64,000 nt of DNA from Typha latifolia (Eukaryota; Streptophyta; Magnoliopsida; Poales; Typhaceae). The DNA lies in contig CM034101.1 in assembly GCA_019914945.1 (NCBI GenBank), positions 17,681,188 to 17,745,187 on the forward strand, in the 5' to 3' direction. Of the stretch, positions 1-17,210 are shown piece after piece; position 1 is the first letter of the stretch; each line of letters starts with the position of its first letter. The position numbers were made by a program, and so were the translations under genes. Below the pieces are notes generated by a model. The model was not told the origin of the DNA, did not search any database, and saw only the letters and a program-made list of their open reading frames with translations.

Positions 1-181
1 AAATTATCTTTCCATTTGAAAATTTTCTTAATTTCTTCTACATATATTCACACTATTTTCCTTTACTTTATACTCCTAGTGATTTGGTTTTATCCTTCTC
101 TGATTTTTTTTTTCTTTTTTGGCTTCTTATCGACTTTTTATGGTGTTGAATTCCTTTGGGGATATTGCAAAATAACCATGA

Positions 182-4442
<4,261 letters not shown>

Positions 4443-5772
4443 ATTGATGTGTTGGTGCCAGACTCCTTGTCACAGGTAGTAGCTCTAAATGCTACTTGTA
4501 ACAGAAAGAGAATTCCCCTGACGGGTACCTTGGTTTGACGCGGCAGGAGAACTTTTCATTCTGTGGAAGGTGGAGAAAACACTATTCATTAAAATATTGG
4601 TGGCTAAACGGGGATCAGTGAGCAATATCATGAAGGCTTGGGAGATAGCTAGCCAGGCTAGGCCAGTCCAGGTCTGTCTTCTTCTCATACCATGCGACAT
4701 GTGAAGCTGCGATAGTGCAGACCATTTTATAATGTATTGATCTTTCATTGATAGGAACTGGGGGATTCTGATCAGCTTAGAGGCACATTTTATCAAGTCC
4801 TGGGCGTAAAGATCTTTTTGATTTTCGAATGCATATGTGATCTGGGAACTTTTGAATGTGAAATTTATTTTTTAAAAATGTATGGATTATTCATTGATGT
4901 GGACTGGTTCCGTTTTGTTTTAATTTACATTTTCAAGTCCAAAGTTCATAATTCGTTTTGATATTGCAATTGGGTATGAATTTTGAATGGTGATTGATTC
5001 TCTATTTTTTTTTCTTAATAATGGCATGCTCCTGAGGAAGCTTGTAATGCAGAAACAGCTTAGAAAGTTCGATAACAATCTATCTAACTCGCTAAAGCTC
5101 CCCTCTCTCTTTTCAAGCCTTTTCTGATCTTTGTAATCTCTAATTCCTCTTTGTACAATCTTCTCCGTTAATGGGTCATAACTGGGCTAGCTCCTTTTAT
5201 ATTTTGAGATCAAATGCTTACATCTGCATGCATTTATAGAGAGCCTTTGCACGCAATGTGAATCGCAAGGTCACATCGAAGTGGGACCCGTACAACAGAA
5301 AGGAGAACTTTTTTAAGATTCACATGCCTGGCAAGGCAATTTTCTATGGAATCTGTGCGTCTGTTCGTGTCGATTTGGTAGGGATAAGCATTAAGCACGG
5401 AACGGTGACCGCAAATACGTCTCTCGTTACTGGCATTAGGTATTAATGTTTTAGAACATGATTAGAGCACTGGAGTATATTAAATTGATTTTTATTTGAT
5501 TTATGGGGAAAAGGAATTAATTAGAAATATAAAATCCATTAAATTGCATAATATTCTCGTGTAAGTCGAAGAGTCCAAGATTATTGTATATCTGTAGATA
5601 TAACACCTGGATTTGCCCAACAATAATTAAAATTTTGTCGTAAAATCGAGCTACGCGACTAGATCCGAGAAGAGGTCTTGAGAATTAAGATAATAAGTTA
5701 ATCAAAAAAAATTTATTAAAAAAGTAATGGATAAGATGCTCTTAAACAAGTCGTGATTATGGAAATCGAACA
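4443..5772. other. intergenic region and BSK 3' flank
   Basis: The first few hundred bases are probably the BSK 3' UTR. A 62-codon open frame at 5258-5446 has fairly balanced composition but matches nothing I recognise and has no clear splice or promoter context. No repeat stands out. Confidence 0.5.
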
Positions 5773-5782
5773 TATATATAAA
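5773..5782 (+). promoter_or_regulatory. candidate TATA box
   Basis: TATATATAAA lies about 25-35 bases before a GC-richer stretch (about 5800-6000) that looks like a transcribed leader. It would serve the unrecognised gene that ends at 8972. The assignment is an inference. Confidence 0.4.
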
Positions 5783-8553
5783 CAGAAGCGGAGCGTAGAA
5801 ATAATAGAGAGAAGGACGCCGGTTATCGCGATCTATCGTTATCCAAATAAGGCAAGGAAAAGTGGGTCCCCGGAGGAGGAAGAAAAGGACATAAATCCTT
5901 TATGTCCCGACGTTCTTAGAATGAAATCAACGCCTTCTCTCTTGCCCTTCCTCACGCGGCTCTCCATCGGGTGCGTTGTTGGTTCTCTTCTTCTCCTCGC
6001 TCAAATTTTGATCTTTTGTGAGTTGGATTATCGCATATATATTCTATCTTGGTGATCTTTTCTTCTTCTTTCCCCTTAGATTATGGCATCGGTGAGAGAA
6101 TTTTTAGCTCAATTTGATAGTCGCTATAGAATGATGGTGGTCGCAACCCAATTTGTTACCATTCCATCTCTCCTGTTCATAATTTTGTGATTTTGTGATT
6201 TTGTGGTTGTAGAAGTTGTTGATTACTGCTACTTCTTTCTGATTCTTGGTGCAAGTTACCTTCAACCAAAACTCATGCCATGATCATGACCCCAATTTTT
6301 CTTGTTGGTTCTTTTCCTGTGGATTTTGAGATATGAATTTACTGAGTATTGACATCTCGTCTTTCAAAGTACTCTAAGATTTTGTGGTTGAGAACAGAAA
6401 AGAGAGGATTTTTAAGAAGTTTGAGAGCAATCTCATCATGGATCTTTAATACTTAATTATGAAAGTCAAGAATTGCATAACAGGTTATGTTTCTTTTACT
6501 TAGTTCCAACTTCACCTTTTCTCTTTTTAGTTCTTACATTTGATGGACTATTCGTAGTAATTGATTCTTTGATGCCTCAAAGTATTGTAGGCTAACCCTA
6601 GTCGTCTGACATCAGGTCATATTTCTACGACCCTGAAGCTGAGTACCATCTTCTCAGCTAAAGAAGAGAGGGATTAAGTAATCGGTCACTATACTCGGTC
6701 ACTACTAGTTCATCCGAATCTCAATTTGTAGCTGTTCTTTACCTTAATTGTCACACATAAAACACTAGTTAGCATGCCTTAAGAAGATTTCAAAATTGAA
6801 AATTCTGGCTGAATTTTGTCATATGTGATGTAGCACCAATCTCCTATATTGTTACGTTATAACTTTAGTAGTATCTCCTGTATAATCTTTCTTCATATCC
6901 AGGAGGTTGATTTGTACTTTAAGGTAAAACCAATTTGTATCCTTATATTGTTCATAGATACTCTAGAAATCCCAGCAAAAGATCTCTTAATGCAAAGTCC
7001 TTTGCAAAATGCTAATAAATGATTTCCCCAATAGTTCTTGTACTTGGATTATATTGTTAATGAATTCTTTTATGTGGAGCATTCAGGTCAGATTTTCAAT
7101 ATATTTTCTGAAAATCAGCAGAAGATGTTCCTTTTTTTATACACAAGCTTAAGTTGAGAAATTGGAAAGGCGACAAATGATATCTGTATGTTATCCATGT
7201 ATCTTTGTATAGTATTAGTCATGCATGTCTAGAACTCTAGATAAGTACTCTTGTATCCAATTAATTTTATGTACAATTCCTTTTGCATTCCCTTGGTCAG
7301 GAATTATATCCAATTTTGCTAGTCTAGAATTTGCACATTCCTTTTACCTTGTGTCGATAATGGCATGACACTTGATATGGAGTGTGCCAGTGCACACCCT
7401 CTTGCCGACCCATGTCGACACGGGTCATATGAGATTCGAAATGGGTTCATTAGTGGTAAATCTAAAATATTTTATGGGGTTCTTTTTATCATGTGACAAA
7501 CAAGATATGCCTATGTAGCCATTTTCTTTTATTTTTTTATATTTTAATATGTCATTATGGAGTATTCAATCATATTATGGAGTGTTTAATCATTAATATT
7601 AATTTTAATAAATATATTTAATTATGTTATGTGTTGAATAATATTTTTATTTGACTATTTTTTAATAAAATGTCATTTCAAAAGTAATCTAAAGATAAAA
7701 GGCTCTAATATAGATTTTAATATATATATATATATATATATTTACATAAAAATAAAAATTAACGTGCCGAAAATCCAAAAACATTTTTTAAAAAATTATT
7801 AAAAATTTGCTAAATGTGTGCTAATGCATGCTAGTAGCACACCAGAAGGAGCGTGAGAGGGCATGGCGGTCGGCGTTCTGATTCCTTCTATTACCCTCAT
7901 GACTTCACTCCAATAGTAATCTGTCATTAAATTATTAAATTCCTTAAAGGGCCTATCTCCGGTTGACATTCTCTAATTGCACGGTAGCTGAGATCTTTGT
8001 TTCTCCAACATAAGCTGTAATTTAACTATGCTTGTTGGCATCAATCCTTTTTCTTTCCTATGCCACATAAGTGAAATTTACAGCATTGGGGATGGGTACA
8101 TTAATAATCAAAATAGGAGTATGACAATTGATAGAAGATCTTACGAACTACTACTTTTCAGATAAGTGTCATTGTTTCCTTCACTTGTACCATAGAATTT
8201 GTGAAATTAGTTTCATTAACTATTAGCTCTTATTTCTTTCTAGTGTAAGTAATATTTGGTGTTCCCTTTTTTCTATTTATTCTACTATACTATCTCCTTG
8301 TTCCTTCTGTATGAAACTCCAAGCAGGCAAATAATCTTTTAACTTTGCTTCACCATATGTTTAATCATTTATTACTCGTCACATGTTATGAAGTGGTATT
8401 CCTATATTGTGTCAGATAAAGTTTTAGGTGCCATTATCAGTGTAAGAGTGCATTAAAGCAAATAGGAAGTATGATTTGATTTAAAACATCTCTCCCAAGC
8501 TTTAATGGTATCACATAATGTGAGTGCCACCCTTTGCTTCATGAGTTTATCAG
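5783..8553 (+). other. probable leader and long introns of the unrecognised gene ending at 8972
   Basis: About 5800-6000 is GC-richer and leader-like, with a possible ATG at 5932 and plausible donors near 5976. An ATG at 6083 is followed six bases later by a good GTGAG donor. I could not connect either in frame to the downstream exons. 7480-7800 is very AT-rich with a (TA)n run at 7720-7741 and is flanked by related GTGTGC/GCACAC motifs (about 7380-7400 and 7830-7842), which suggests an old insertion without clean terminal repeats. Confidence 0.35.
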
Positions 8554-8972
8554 GTGCAGAGATTCAAGGTCTCTTATCTCCTTTGAACCTTGTTTCTTCT
8601 TTTATTTGGCTTGCATGTAAGAAATTAACAATGTCTAGGGCTTGAGTATATGATATGACAATTTTATGCTGACAGCTGAGCTTTTGTGGCTTGACAAATG
8701 CAGGTGGTAATTTTTCTATGGCCTCAATTGCTACCAGCACAGAGATTTCTGAAGAACTTGCTCGTGAGTCATTGATAGCGATATCCCAATCTGCTCCAGA
8801 GAAAACCCACAACTCAAACTTGGCATCGATCAAGTCAGCTGATTCCAACGGTGTCAATGGAGATTATGGTGGATGGGCAGAAAAATACAGATCCAAGCTG
8901 ATCTCGATATCCTACACTCAATCCCCTGATACTCAACCCCCTCCATGTTCTGTTGGAAACATCGGCAATTAG
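8554..8972 (+). CDS. last exons of an unrecognised plant gene (partial)
   Basis: Exon 8704-8972 opens after a clear CAG acceptor and encodes about 89 residues to a TAG stop. It starts GGNFSMASIATSTEISEELAR and contains the hydrophilic run SKLISISYTQSPDTQPPP. A 15-base candidate exon at 8554-8568 (acceptor TATCAG, donor AAG|GTCTCT) joins it in phase and adds AEIQ. The protein is acidic and Ser-rich, with a helical segment around EISEELARESLIAIS and no membrane segment. I do not recognise the family. The antisense open frame here is probably a shadow. The 5' exons are not resolved, and the candidate TATA at 5773 may be the promoter. The function is unknown. Confidence 0.5.
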
Positions 8973-9740
8973 GCTATACATTTCTTGTAATTGTGAAGAT
9001 ACTGTGTTTTAATTTTCTAAAGGATGGTTGTTTGGATGTTCACTACTCTGCTTGTGATGAAGTAACATGGCTGACTCTTTTGCAACTCTATAGCAGTTAT
9101 CTATGAGTGTTATTGACCATTGCTCAGAGTGCAATAAGTATGCAGCTTTACCTTCATTACCACAGGTTTTTTTTTTTTTTGACTAGCCTATGAACATATA
9201 ATCCACGTCCAACTCTGCAATTGCGAGCTTACTTTGACATCTTACAGTAAATATAAACCCTTTGTCAGAGAATTATGAAAACATAATCCTCATAGTAATG
9301 TATAAATTATCTGATTCCGATAAAAGAAAAATCTAATGAACATCAATTAATCTATCTTTGGGAGAAATTTATTCTTGAAAACCAAGATTTAGAAAAAGAA
9401 AAAAAAAAGGAAAAAAGAAAAAGCAAGGGTACTTGGAGATTATCTGATCCAATTAGCTCTTTATCGGATTCGGGTCAGGCTTAGGCCTCTGGACCTCGTA
9501 TTGGGCTTGGGCCTCTTCAAAAGTATCGGGCTGGATTACCAGCAGATAAAACTCCGACCCGGCTAGCAGAGTAACGACTAACGAGTAACGAGGGATGGTA
9601 GGAGATACGTCGGATCCGGATCTAACCCGGATCCGTTCTTACCCAGCCAAGTCTATGTTTTGTCTCTGTCCAAGTCAACAGAGGCATATCCAAGCAAAGT
9701 AGGCGTATTTTTATCGGAGACTTCAAAATCCCTATTTTTT
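8973..9740. other. intergenic region between unrecognised gene and SEC61A
   Basis: Holds the 3' flank of the upstream gene, a 13-base T run near 9168, A-rich sequence near 9390-9420, and then a GC-richer stretch (9420-9740) that is probably the SEC61A promoter. No coding feature is seen. Confidence 0.5.
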
Positions 9741-9758
9741 CTTCCCATAACGCGTAAG

Positions 9759-9766
9759 TAGGGTTT
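9759..9766 (+). promoter_or_regulatory. telo-box-like element (TAGGGTTT) near SEC61A start
   Basis: TAGGGTTT is the reverse complement of AAACCCTA, the telo box, which is often found near transcription starts of plant ribosomal-protein and growth-related genes. It sits just ahead of the presumed SEC61A leader. The role is inferred from position only. Confidence 0.4.
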
Positions 9767-9768
9767 TC

Positions 9769-10705
9769 TCCCGTCCTCTCAAATCTCGGCTCCACTCTCG
9801 TCGCTCGCCTCTCCGGCGACCCACGCCATCGGCGATTCTACTACAGAGATAGTATACCGTTGATTCACGTATGTGTTCGTCGCTCTTCTCCTTATCCTCG
9901 AGAAAATTCGGATCAAGATCCGCTTCTTTTGGTAGATCTGATCCGATCTGATGTTTTACCGAGTCAAATCCGATCCTTTAATAGATTCAATTCTTAAAAA
10001 GTGTAGCTTCAACTTCTTTAATATGTTTAGATGTTATTGTTGCTGTCAACGAGTGATGTCAGTCTCCCGAAGAATTTGGGTTAGCAGATTTATTCATCTC
10101 TGCGGCCCTTCTCTGATTTGTTAATCTTTGTAGACAATTTACCCTCTGCGTGTTGTAATCCTTGGTTGTAGATATTTGAAAAGGAGAATTGGCGAATATT
10201 GATGAATTCTTTCTGGTTTTACTTGTTATGCTTTTGATTCGTATAAGTTGGCATAGATTGGCATAAGGGATGTTGTCGTTATGGTCTCTTCATGACCATG
10301 CCTCTAACACATAGCAATACTACGGAATATTCACTCTCCGTGTGCATGGATTTGGGGTTATGTGGTTTTACAATCTGTAGTTTGCACGGGCCAATACATG
10401 ATCTATTGACCATCATAAGATGATTTTGAGTGGTGCAATATGATGGATAATAGATACATGCAACTGTGCATTATCTTGAAACATTATTCTGTCATTCTTG
10501 CATAAGCTTTTCTGATGGAGCAGAAATTTTTCTTAATTTATTTGTAATTAATTATGCTTTTCTGATACATGCAACTGTGCAATATATGTTTCAATCTTCT
10601 CTAGGTTTGCCTCGTGAAGCATCATGATGCAGTGTCTTCTTTTTCTCATGTATTGAGCCACTGTTGTTCACTTAATTGAGAAAATGTAATTTGCCCTTGG
10701 TGCAG
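9769..10705 (+). other. SEC61A 5' UTR exon and leader intron
   Basis: A CT-rich leader (about 9769-9868) ends at a donor GTATGT (9869). A long intron then runs to the acceptor TGCAG at 10701-10705, five bases before the ATG. A leader intron of this kind is common in plant housekeeping genes. The transcription start is an estimate. Confidence 0.55.
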
Positions 10706-10709
10706 GAAA

Positions 10710-13700
10710 ATGGCAGGAGGCTTCAGAGTGCTTCATCTTGTCAGGCCTTTTCTGGCATTTTTGCCAGAAGTTCAAAGTGCTGACAGGAAAATCCCATTTA
10801 GGGAAAAAGTTATCTACACAGTGATCTCCCTTTTCATCTTTCTGGTGTGCAGTCAGCTACCTTTATATGGAATACACTCGACTACTGGAGCTGATCCTTT
10901 CTATTGGATGCGTGTTATTCTTGCATCGAACCGTGGAACTGTGATGGAGCTAGGAATTACTCCAATTGTGACATCTGGACTAGTGATGCAACTTTTGGTT
11001 GGGTCGAAGATCATTGAAGTTGACAACAGCGTGCGAGAAGATCGTGCTCTTCTGTAAGTGTTGTTTGCTGAATCTCTTTCCATAAAGCCAGTTGAAAGTT
11101 GCTTGCATTAAAAATACTCTGTAAATTAATTGATTAAAAAATGAGAAGAATAAGATGAAGAGAAGGCACCAGGTTTTGATGCTTCTGCAGTTAGGGCTAG
11201 TATTGACAGAATTGCAATACACTTTGATGAATTTTAATTCACCACCATCATCAGCCACCATATGATGGGGGATGCTAATTTTTTTTTTACATTTTATTGA
11301 CATCCTCTCATTGATAAATAATGTTAGTACTTTGTTTCCACGTATGAGATATTATGATATATGAATCCCCATCACTTTCGGACTTGAGTTAGTGCAATGG
11401 TGGTTGAGATTCTTATCATTATCTCCAGCAATTTTATTTCGTTATTCATTGTTCTGTTGGGTTTAAAAGCTTGTTAGCATGCGTTAGATGCACAATTTCT
11501 TCTTGCGAATAGAAGGTGTTTAATAATGAACTATGTAAAAGAATTGTCAATTTATCATTTTGTATTATCAATTTTGTTACATCTTTGATTTTTTTTTCTT
11601 TTTTGATCAATGACTAACTTTAGGATGTTTATCCAAGAGTCTTGTACTTATAATATGAGGATGTAAAATTAAACCAAGTTCCTATGATGGCACAAAGCAT
11701 GTGGTACATAGAAGGGATGAGGTGTTGCGTCTACTTGATATTTAACTGCAGTTGACAGAATTAACTAAGTACCTGAATGGAATAGTAAAGAGGTTCCGTT
11801 CATCTGAATGAAAATTTCCTTTTTTTACTAGCTAAGCTGACTATATTACCATGAAGAAGGGATAGGCTCAGCCATTCTTGTTTTATGGTAGAGATATCTT
11901 TATTACTGCACAATCATCAAGCTAATTGCCTGATGTTGAAATGCATATATTTTTCAGAAATGGTGCACAAAAGTTGCTTGGGATTTTGATTGCTATTGGG
12001 GAGGCAGTTGCATATGTTTTATCTGGAATGTACGGAAGTGTCAGCCAACTTGGAACTGGGAATGCTATTCTCATAATACTTCAGCTCTTTTTTGCTGGTA
12101 TCATCGTCATTTGTTTGGATGAACTTCTCCAGAAAGGATATGGCTTGGGATCTGGTATCTCTTTGTTTATTGCTACCAATATCTGGTAAGTGTGTAATAT
12201 ATTTTCTCTAATTTTTGTTCCATTGCATATGGTAAACAATCCTACATTTATTTTATCATGCAGTGAAAATATTATTTGGAAGGCATTTAGCCCCACAACC
12301 ATCAATAGCGGACGCGGTGCTGAATTTGAAGGTGCTGTTATTGCCTTGTTTCATCTGCTGATCACTCGAACAGATAAAGTCCGTGCTCTTCGTGAGGCAT
12401 TCTACCGTCAAAATCTTCCAAATGTGACCAACTTGCTTGCTACAGTCCTAGTTTTCCTTATTGTTATTTATTTCCAAGGTTTTCGTGTTGTACTGCCTGT
12501 AAGATCAAAAAATGCCCGGGGGCAACAAGGCTCCTACCCTATTAAGTTATTTTACACTTCCAACATGCCCATCATTTTACAGTCTGCATTGGTTTCCAAC
12601 CTCTATTTCATCTCTCAGGTGCGTTGAACACTGTATTTGTGGCTGAACAATGTTAATCTTTGTTCTGCCTGGAAATATCTGATCTTTTCATTTTGTATGC
12701 AGTTATTATACAGGAGATACAGTGGTAATTTCCTTGTAAATCTGCTGGGTATATGGAAGGAATCTGAATATTCTGGTCAATCTATTCCTGTTGGTGGTAT
12801 TGCTTACTACATAACAGCACCATCAAGGTGATTTAATAGTTTACCTTTGTCCATCTCTTCATGATTATATTGCTATTCTTTTATATATTTTGTTGGCTTA
12901 GATTGTGTTTTTGGCTTTTTGCATCGTTTGGCTTATGTTAAGTTTGCAGTCTAGTTGGTGCATGATTGTTTTTTCCTTTTCCTTTATTGCTATTTTTGCT
13001 TAAATTGTCATGTTTGGAATCACATTTTGCAGCTTAGCAGATATGGCCGCAAATCCATTCCATGCACTTTTCTATATAGTTTTCATGCTATCAGCTTGTG
13101 CACTTTTCTCAAAGACATGGATAGAAGTCTCTGGATCATCAGCACGAGATGTGGCCAAGCAACTTAAGGTATTTTTTTTCTCTTCATGTCCTCACTGCAC
13201 TACATTTACTATAGCTAAGATTTTAAGTTTTCCGAGGTAGTACATGGTCATAAAGTATCACTTTAGTAGAAGACACTTTGCTGAAGGCTCTTGGATGATG
13301 TGTTGATACAAAGAGAAATATGTGGATTTTGAATTGGTATAGCAGGGCTTACATTAAGAATTAAAAAGAAGTTTAAATTTAAGTATTGGGAAGTATATAC
13401 CTTCTCTTGGTAGAAGTTAACTGCATAAGTTCTTAAATTAGAGTGTAATTTTGTTCACCAGTAACTAAGAATATCCATGATCACTCAAATTAAATTGATG
13501 TTATGCTCATTTGAGCATCATACAAATGCATTGGTATTTTACAGGGTAAATATTTAATAACTGCCTCGTTGATTTGTTAATCATTTAATTGTCTCCACTA
13601 GTTTAACATTTTCAATCTTTGATATTTTACAGGAACAACAAATGGTGATGCCTGGTCATCGCGAGTCAAACTTGCAGAAGGAACTGAATAGATACATCCC

Positions 13701-13872
13701 TACTGCTGCAGCTTTTGGTGGTATGTGCATTGGTGCATTGACTGTTCTAGCAGATTTCATGGGTGCAATCGGTTCTGGAACTGGTATTCTTCTTGCTGTG
13801 ACAATCATATACCAGTACTTTGAGACATTTGAGAAGGAGAGGGCCAGCGAGCTTGGTTTCTTTGGCCTTTGA
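10710..13872 (+). CDS. SEC61A: protein transport protein Sec61 subunit alpha
   Basis: This is the pore subunit of the ER translocon (SecY/Sec61 alpha family), which passes nascent chains across or into the ER membrane with the beta and gamma subunits. Six coding exons, 10710-11053, 11958-12185, 12264-12618, 12703-12827, 13033-13168 and 13633-13872, join in phase to 475 residues, the usual family length. The start [20 protein letters not shown] is the conserved N terminus. The plug and second helix follow (QLPLYGIHS, then [15 protein letters not shown]). The ribosome-binding cytosolic loops are present ([24 protein letters not shown]-like region ending [20 protein letters not shown]), and so is the last helix [21 protein letters not shown]. 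Introns have standard GT/AG ends and no frame is broken. The gene looks fully functional. Confidence 0.97.
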
Positions 13873-15294
13873 TTTTAGCCAGTGAACTTATAAGAGATGG
13901 CGCTGCGATAAGCGTTGGTCTCGGTTTTGCTTAGCTGAGACAGATGTTGAGGAATCCACTTCTCTTTTTGAGGAGTCTTCTAAGAATTGTCATTGGACAA
14001 GTCAGGATACGGTACTCGTAGTCAAATTATGGTGTCTTGACCTCATCGTGTACTAATGCTGTCACCAGATACATTATTGTTTTTCTGGTTCTCATTTAGG
14101 TTTGTTGCATTTCTTGATAGTTGGAACTAACAGACATAGTCTGATGGCACAGTTAATGCCACCTAGCTGTATTTTTTTTTGTTTTCCATATGTTCTACTA
14201 CCATTCAATGGGCTGATTGGAAATTCTTATGTGCCACTGTGGTTTGACGTCTCAAAGGGCAAACAGCGGCATTTTTGTTACTGAAGTGAATATTTAGGTA
14301 TCGACTCAAGTGAATATTTATGCATCAGCCAGTAAACCTCCATCTCTTGAGGTTCGATTTTAGATTTTACCTTCGTAATCAGAGTCACCTCCATGATTTT
14401 CTTTAGGTTGGAAGTGATATTTGCTGCCGGGATATTACGATTGGGGGAACGATCATAGCTAAAATGATAACTAACGCCCATTATTTCTATCCTATTTTTA
14501 AGGCATAGATGCTCTGTAGAATTTGAACAAATATCATCTTAGGCTGGGATATTCCTTCGGTTGCGCAAGAGGAAAACGTTTGCTTTCCAAACGCGGGGAG
14601 CCATGCCGAGGAATAGCATCATTATATAGGATAGCCCCTCACTCGTGAGTCGTGAGTCGTGAACAAAGATCGTTACATCCCCATGCGTCTTTTATGATAC
14701 CCAGTGGAGTCGTTACTCGACTTCTCTTCCCATTGGTTCAAATCCATGATGACCCACAACACTTTACAACTGTGTCTGTTTGTCAGTGTGTCAGTGAGTC
14801 AGTGAGAAGGAGAGTGTGTTGTTTCCCGTGGTGGAAGAGGCTACTAGACTCCTCTGGCTGCACCAACCAATCTTATGCGTTACAGTCTTACAAAAACAGC
14901 AGTTATGTACTAACGGCTAGTTAAATCCTTTTTAGGTCATTAATACGACAATATTCATACCAATAGAAATTCTCAGTCCCACAGGTTCATGGAAACTACT
15001 TCACAGCTGCATGCTTTTCTCTTAGATGAATATCAAACCTCTGATCAGCGAGGTAGTAGTAGTAGTAGTAGTAGTAGTACTCATTTCACCTTGGAAACCA
15101 GTAACATAAGATAGTTCAGTAACTTAAAACTCTTAAACCAGCTCGATCCCACAAAAGAAACAAACAAACATCAAACATCTGAGACAAAGTAAGAGAGAAC
15201 GAATTTTTAGGTCTAAGGACATAGCTAGCTTGAAACAAGTCGTTATCAAGTCCACAAAACAGGCTCGCATGCATCAAAATCTAGTTCTCATGAC
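13873..15294. other. convergent intergenic region, SEC61A 3' UTR to GATA 3' UTR
   Basis: SEC61A (+) and the GATA gene (-) converge here. 13873 to about 14250 is probably SEC61A 3' UTR. 14640-14665 and 14780-14810 contain short GTGAGTC/GTCAGT repeats. A 90-codon open frame at 14652-14924 has no recognisable content. About 15080-15294 is probably the 3' UTR of the minus-strand GATA gene. Confidence 0.5.
15053..15079. repeat. (GTA)9 microsatellite
   Basis: Nine perfect GTA units between the two convergent genes; this would be in or just beyond the 3' UTR of the minus-strand GATA gene. Confidence 0.9.
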
Positions 15295-17210
15295 TCATGG
15301 GTCAGCTCGGATTAGCAAAGCTTTGTAATGTCCTTTGTTCTTCTTCTTCGCAGGCTCCATGTCTTGCTTCTCCATTGCCGTTTTTTCTTCTTTGAGGAAG
15401 CGAAGACCGCAAACATTGCATACAGTCTGGCAAGGGTTTTGTAATACAAATTAAAGAGACATATTAGTAGGAATAAAACTTCATAGGCAGAAAATATCAG
15501 CATGCTACATTAGTGCATGTAAAGTAACAAGAAAATTCACACTCCACCAACATTACCAATTATTCATCAATAATAGACATGCATAACAACACATAGTAAC
15601 AAGCATGATTCATCTATAAGCAGCACTACCAAACTTAAGCACAGACCAGAGCATAACACACTTACTCATTCATCTACAGTAACACATACAGAAGATTTTA
15701 GCAGATTTGGTACCATTCTTATGTCACCTAAGTTACTATTAAAATTTCAAGTAAATAGTTATTGACAACTATAATTTGAATGTGTCCTTAAAATAATATA
15801 TAGAAAATTTTAGCAATTCGTTCCCACAGGCTGAAAACAAATAAAATCATGAGCTGGAGAACATGAGGGAGATATCAATCCAAGAAAAGCAACAGAAATT
15901 ACCATATACAAGTAGTTATGTTAACTCAGTTAGGACTTCATCAAAATTGCATGTTCACTATATAAGAGAGCTATAAAACAAAATTATATAAGAACGCTAC
16001 GACATTACAGATCTAGTTATCTATACTTTAACCAATAACGATGATCAATTTACTTGATTTACACCATGATCTCGATGACGACAAAATCACATCTTCGCTC
16101 GATAAGAAAGCGACAAAATTGCAGATTTACTTATCTATACTTGAAACAATATCAATGATCAATTTACATGATTTGCACCATTATCTCGATGACGACAAAA
16201 TCACATCTTTGCCCAATAAGAAAGCAACAAAATTACACATCAATCTAGTTATCTATGCTTGAACTAATAACAAATGATCAGTTAACTTGATCTATACTAT
16301 TATATCGATGACGACAAAATCACATCTTCGGTAGATAGGAAAGTGACAAATTCAAAGATCTATTTCTATATTTGAAACAACAACAACAACGAATATCAAA
16401 AGTTCGTTAGAAGAAGCAAAGCTCTAATTTTTGTAAATCTGATTCCACAGTCAACAAAAATAAAACAATATTTTTTTATTTGCAACTTGAAAGAGATAGG
16501 AAACATAAGTAAAAGAAAAATCCACAATCAACTACTATCCAAGTTGTAATTGTCAATCTTTTGTCTTCGGGTATTCTTTCTTAAATCTTATCAATTATCT
16601 CGTAAAAAAAAAACCATATCACTTGAAGGAACTCATGGTGATTGAGCTATTTATTGATTGTTAAGAATCTAGCTAGTTAAATGGCAGAATAGAAAAGCTA
16701 TCTATCCAGTGGAAAATGAATCAGCCATGATCATCACTGATATTGTGCTTCCTGATCAATCCCTAATTGATTCCTGCAATTTTCAATCACAAAGAATATC
16801 AAGTAGTAACGCAAAGGAAAATCATGCATGGAGACCATTCTATGTCAAAACACTATGTTATACTAATTTAATAGAAGACCACACACATGGTTGATGAATC
16901 AATTACAGATGATAGTTTTAATTAAGTAGAAAATGATGCATAAGAAAAATTGCCAAGAGAATTTTTAATCCTTAATTTCTCATACCTGTAGTCCTGAAGG
17001 CCCCCTTCTCCAGCGAGAAGTTTTTGTTCTTCCACAAAGCTCACAACATTTTTCAGTTGAGTTAGGATTTGAAAGGTTGGAGGACAAATTCTTCGTTACC
17101 TCTTCCTTCATTGATCCCTTTCCATTTAATTTATTGGAAGATGCATTCACCTTTAAATCCTTACTCTTTGCAGATTCACTCACCTCAAAGTTCCGATCAG
17201 TGGCCTCCAT
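15295..17210 (-). CDS. divergent GATA-type zinc-finger protein (two exons)
   Basis: Likely a small nuclear transcription factor. Exon 1 is 16986-17210 and exon 2 is 15295-15426 on the minus strand, joined in phase to 118 residues. The intron splits the zinc finger: exon 1 ends in CELCGRTKTSRWRRGPSGLQ and exon 2 begins TVCNVCGLRF. The cysteines give C-X2-C-X18-C-X2-C, the spacing of class A/B plant GATA factors. The usual PLWRNGP core is SRWRRGP here, and CNACG is CNVCG. A basic stretch (KKKNKGHYK) follows. The N-terminal half is Ser/Asn/Lys-rich and low in structure. The start at 17210 (MEATDRN) was chosen as the first ATG close to the conserved part; an in-frame ATG at 17282 is possible. The 1.56 kb intron contains a minisatellite. 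It lies about 1 kb downstream of a canonical GATA gene in the same orientation, so it may be a diverged tandem duplicate. Confidence 0.78.
16008..16370. repeat. minisatellite, three copies of about 114-119 bp, in GATA intron
   Basis: The core TCGATGACGACAAAATCACA recurs at 16072, 16186 and 16305 (spacings 114 and 119), each time with flanking matches such as ATGATCAATTTACTTGAT before it and AAGAAAGCGACAAAATT after it. The copies have diverged by a modest number of substitutions and small indels. Confidence 0.85.

Noticed and set aside
5258..5446. 62-codon plus-strand open frame (MNRKVTSKWDPYNRK...)
   Set aside because: Reasonable composition but no family recognised, no promoter or splice context, and short; left as intergenic.
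6083..8768. Alternative short product: ATGGCATCG joined to 8554-8568 and then to 8704 in another frame
   Set aside because: It gives only about 30 residues, while the other frame of the last exon is open for 89 residues with better coding character.
14652..14924. 90-codon plus-strand open frame between SEC61A and GATA
   Set aside because: Low-complexity Cys/Ser/His-rich translation with no homology that I recognise.
16008..16370. CRISPR-like array of regularly spaced repeats
   Set aside because: Only three long diverged units with no unique spacers, inside an intron of a plant gene; it is a minisatellite.
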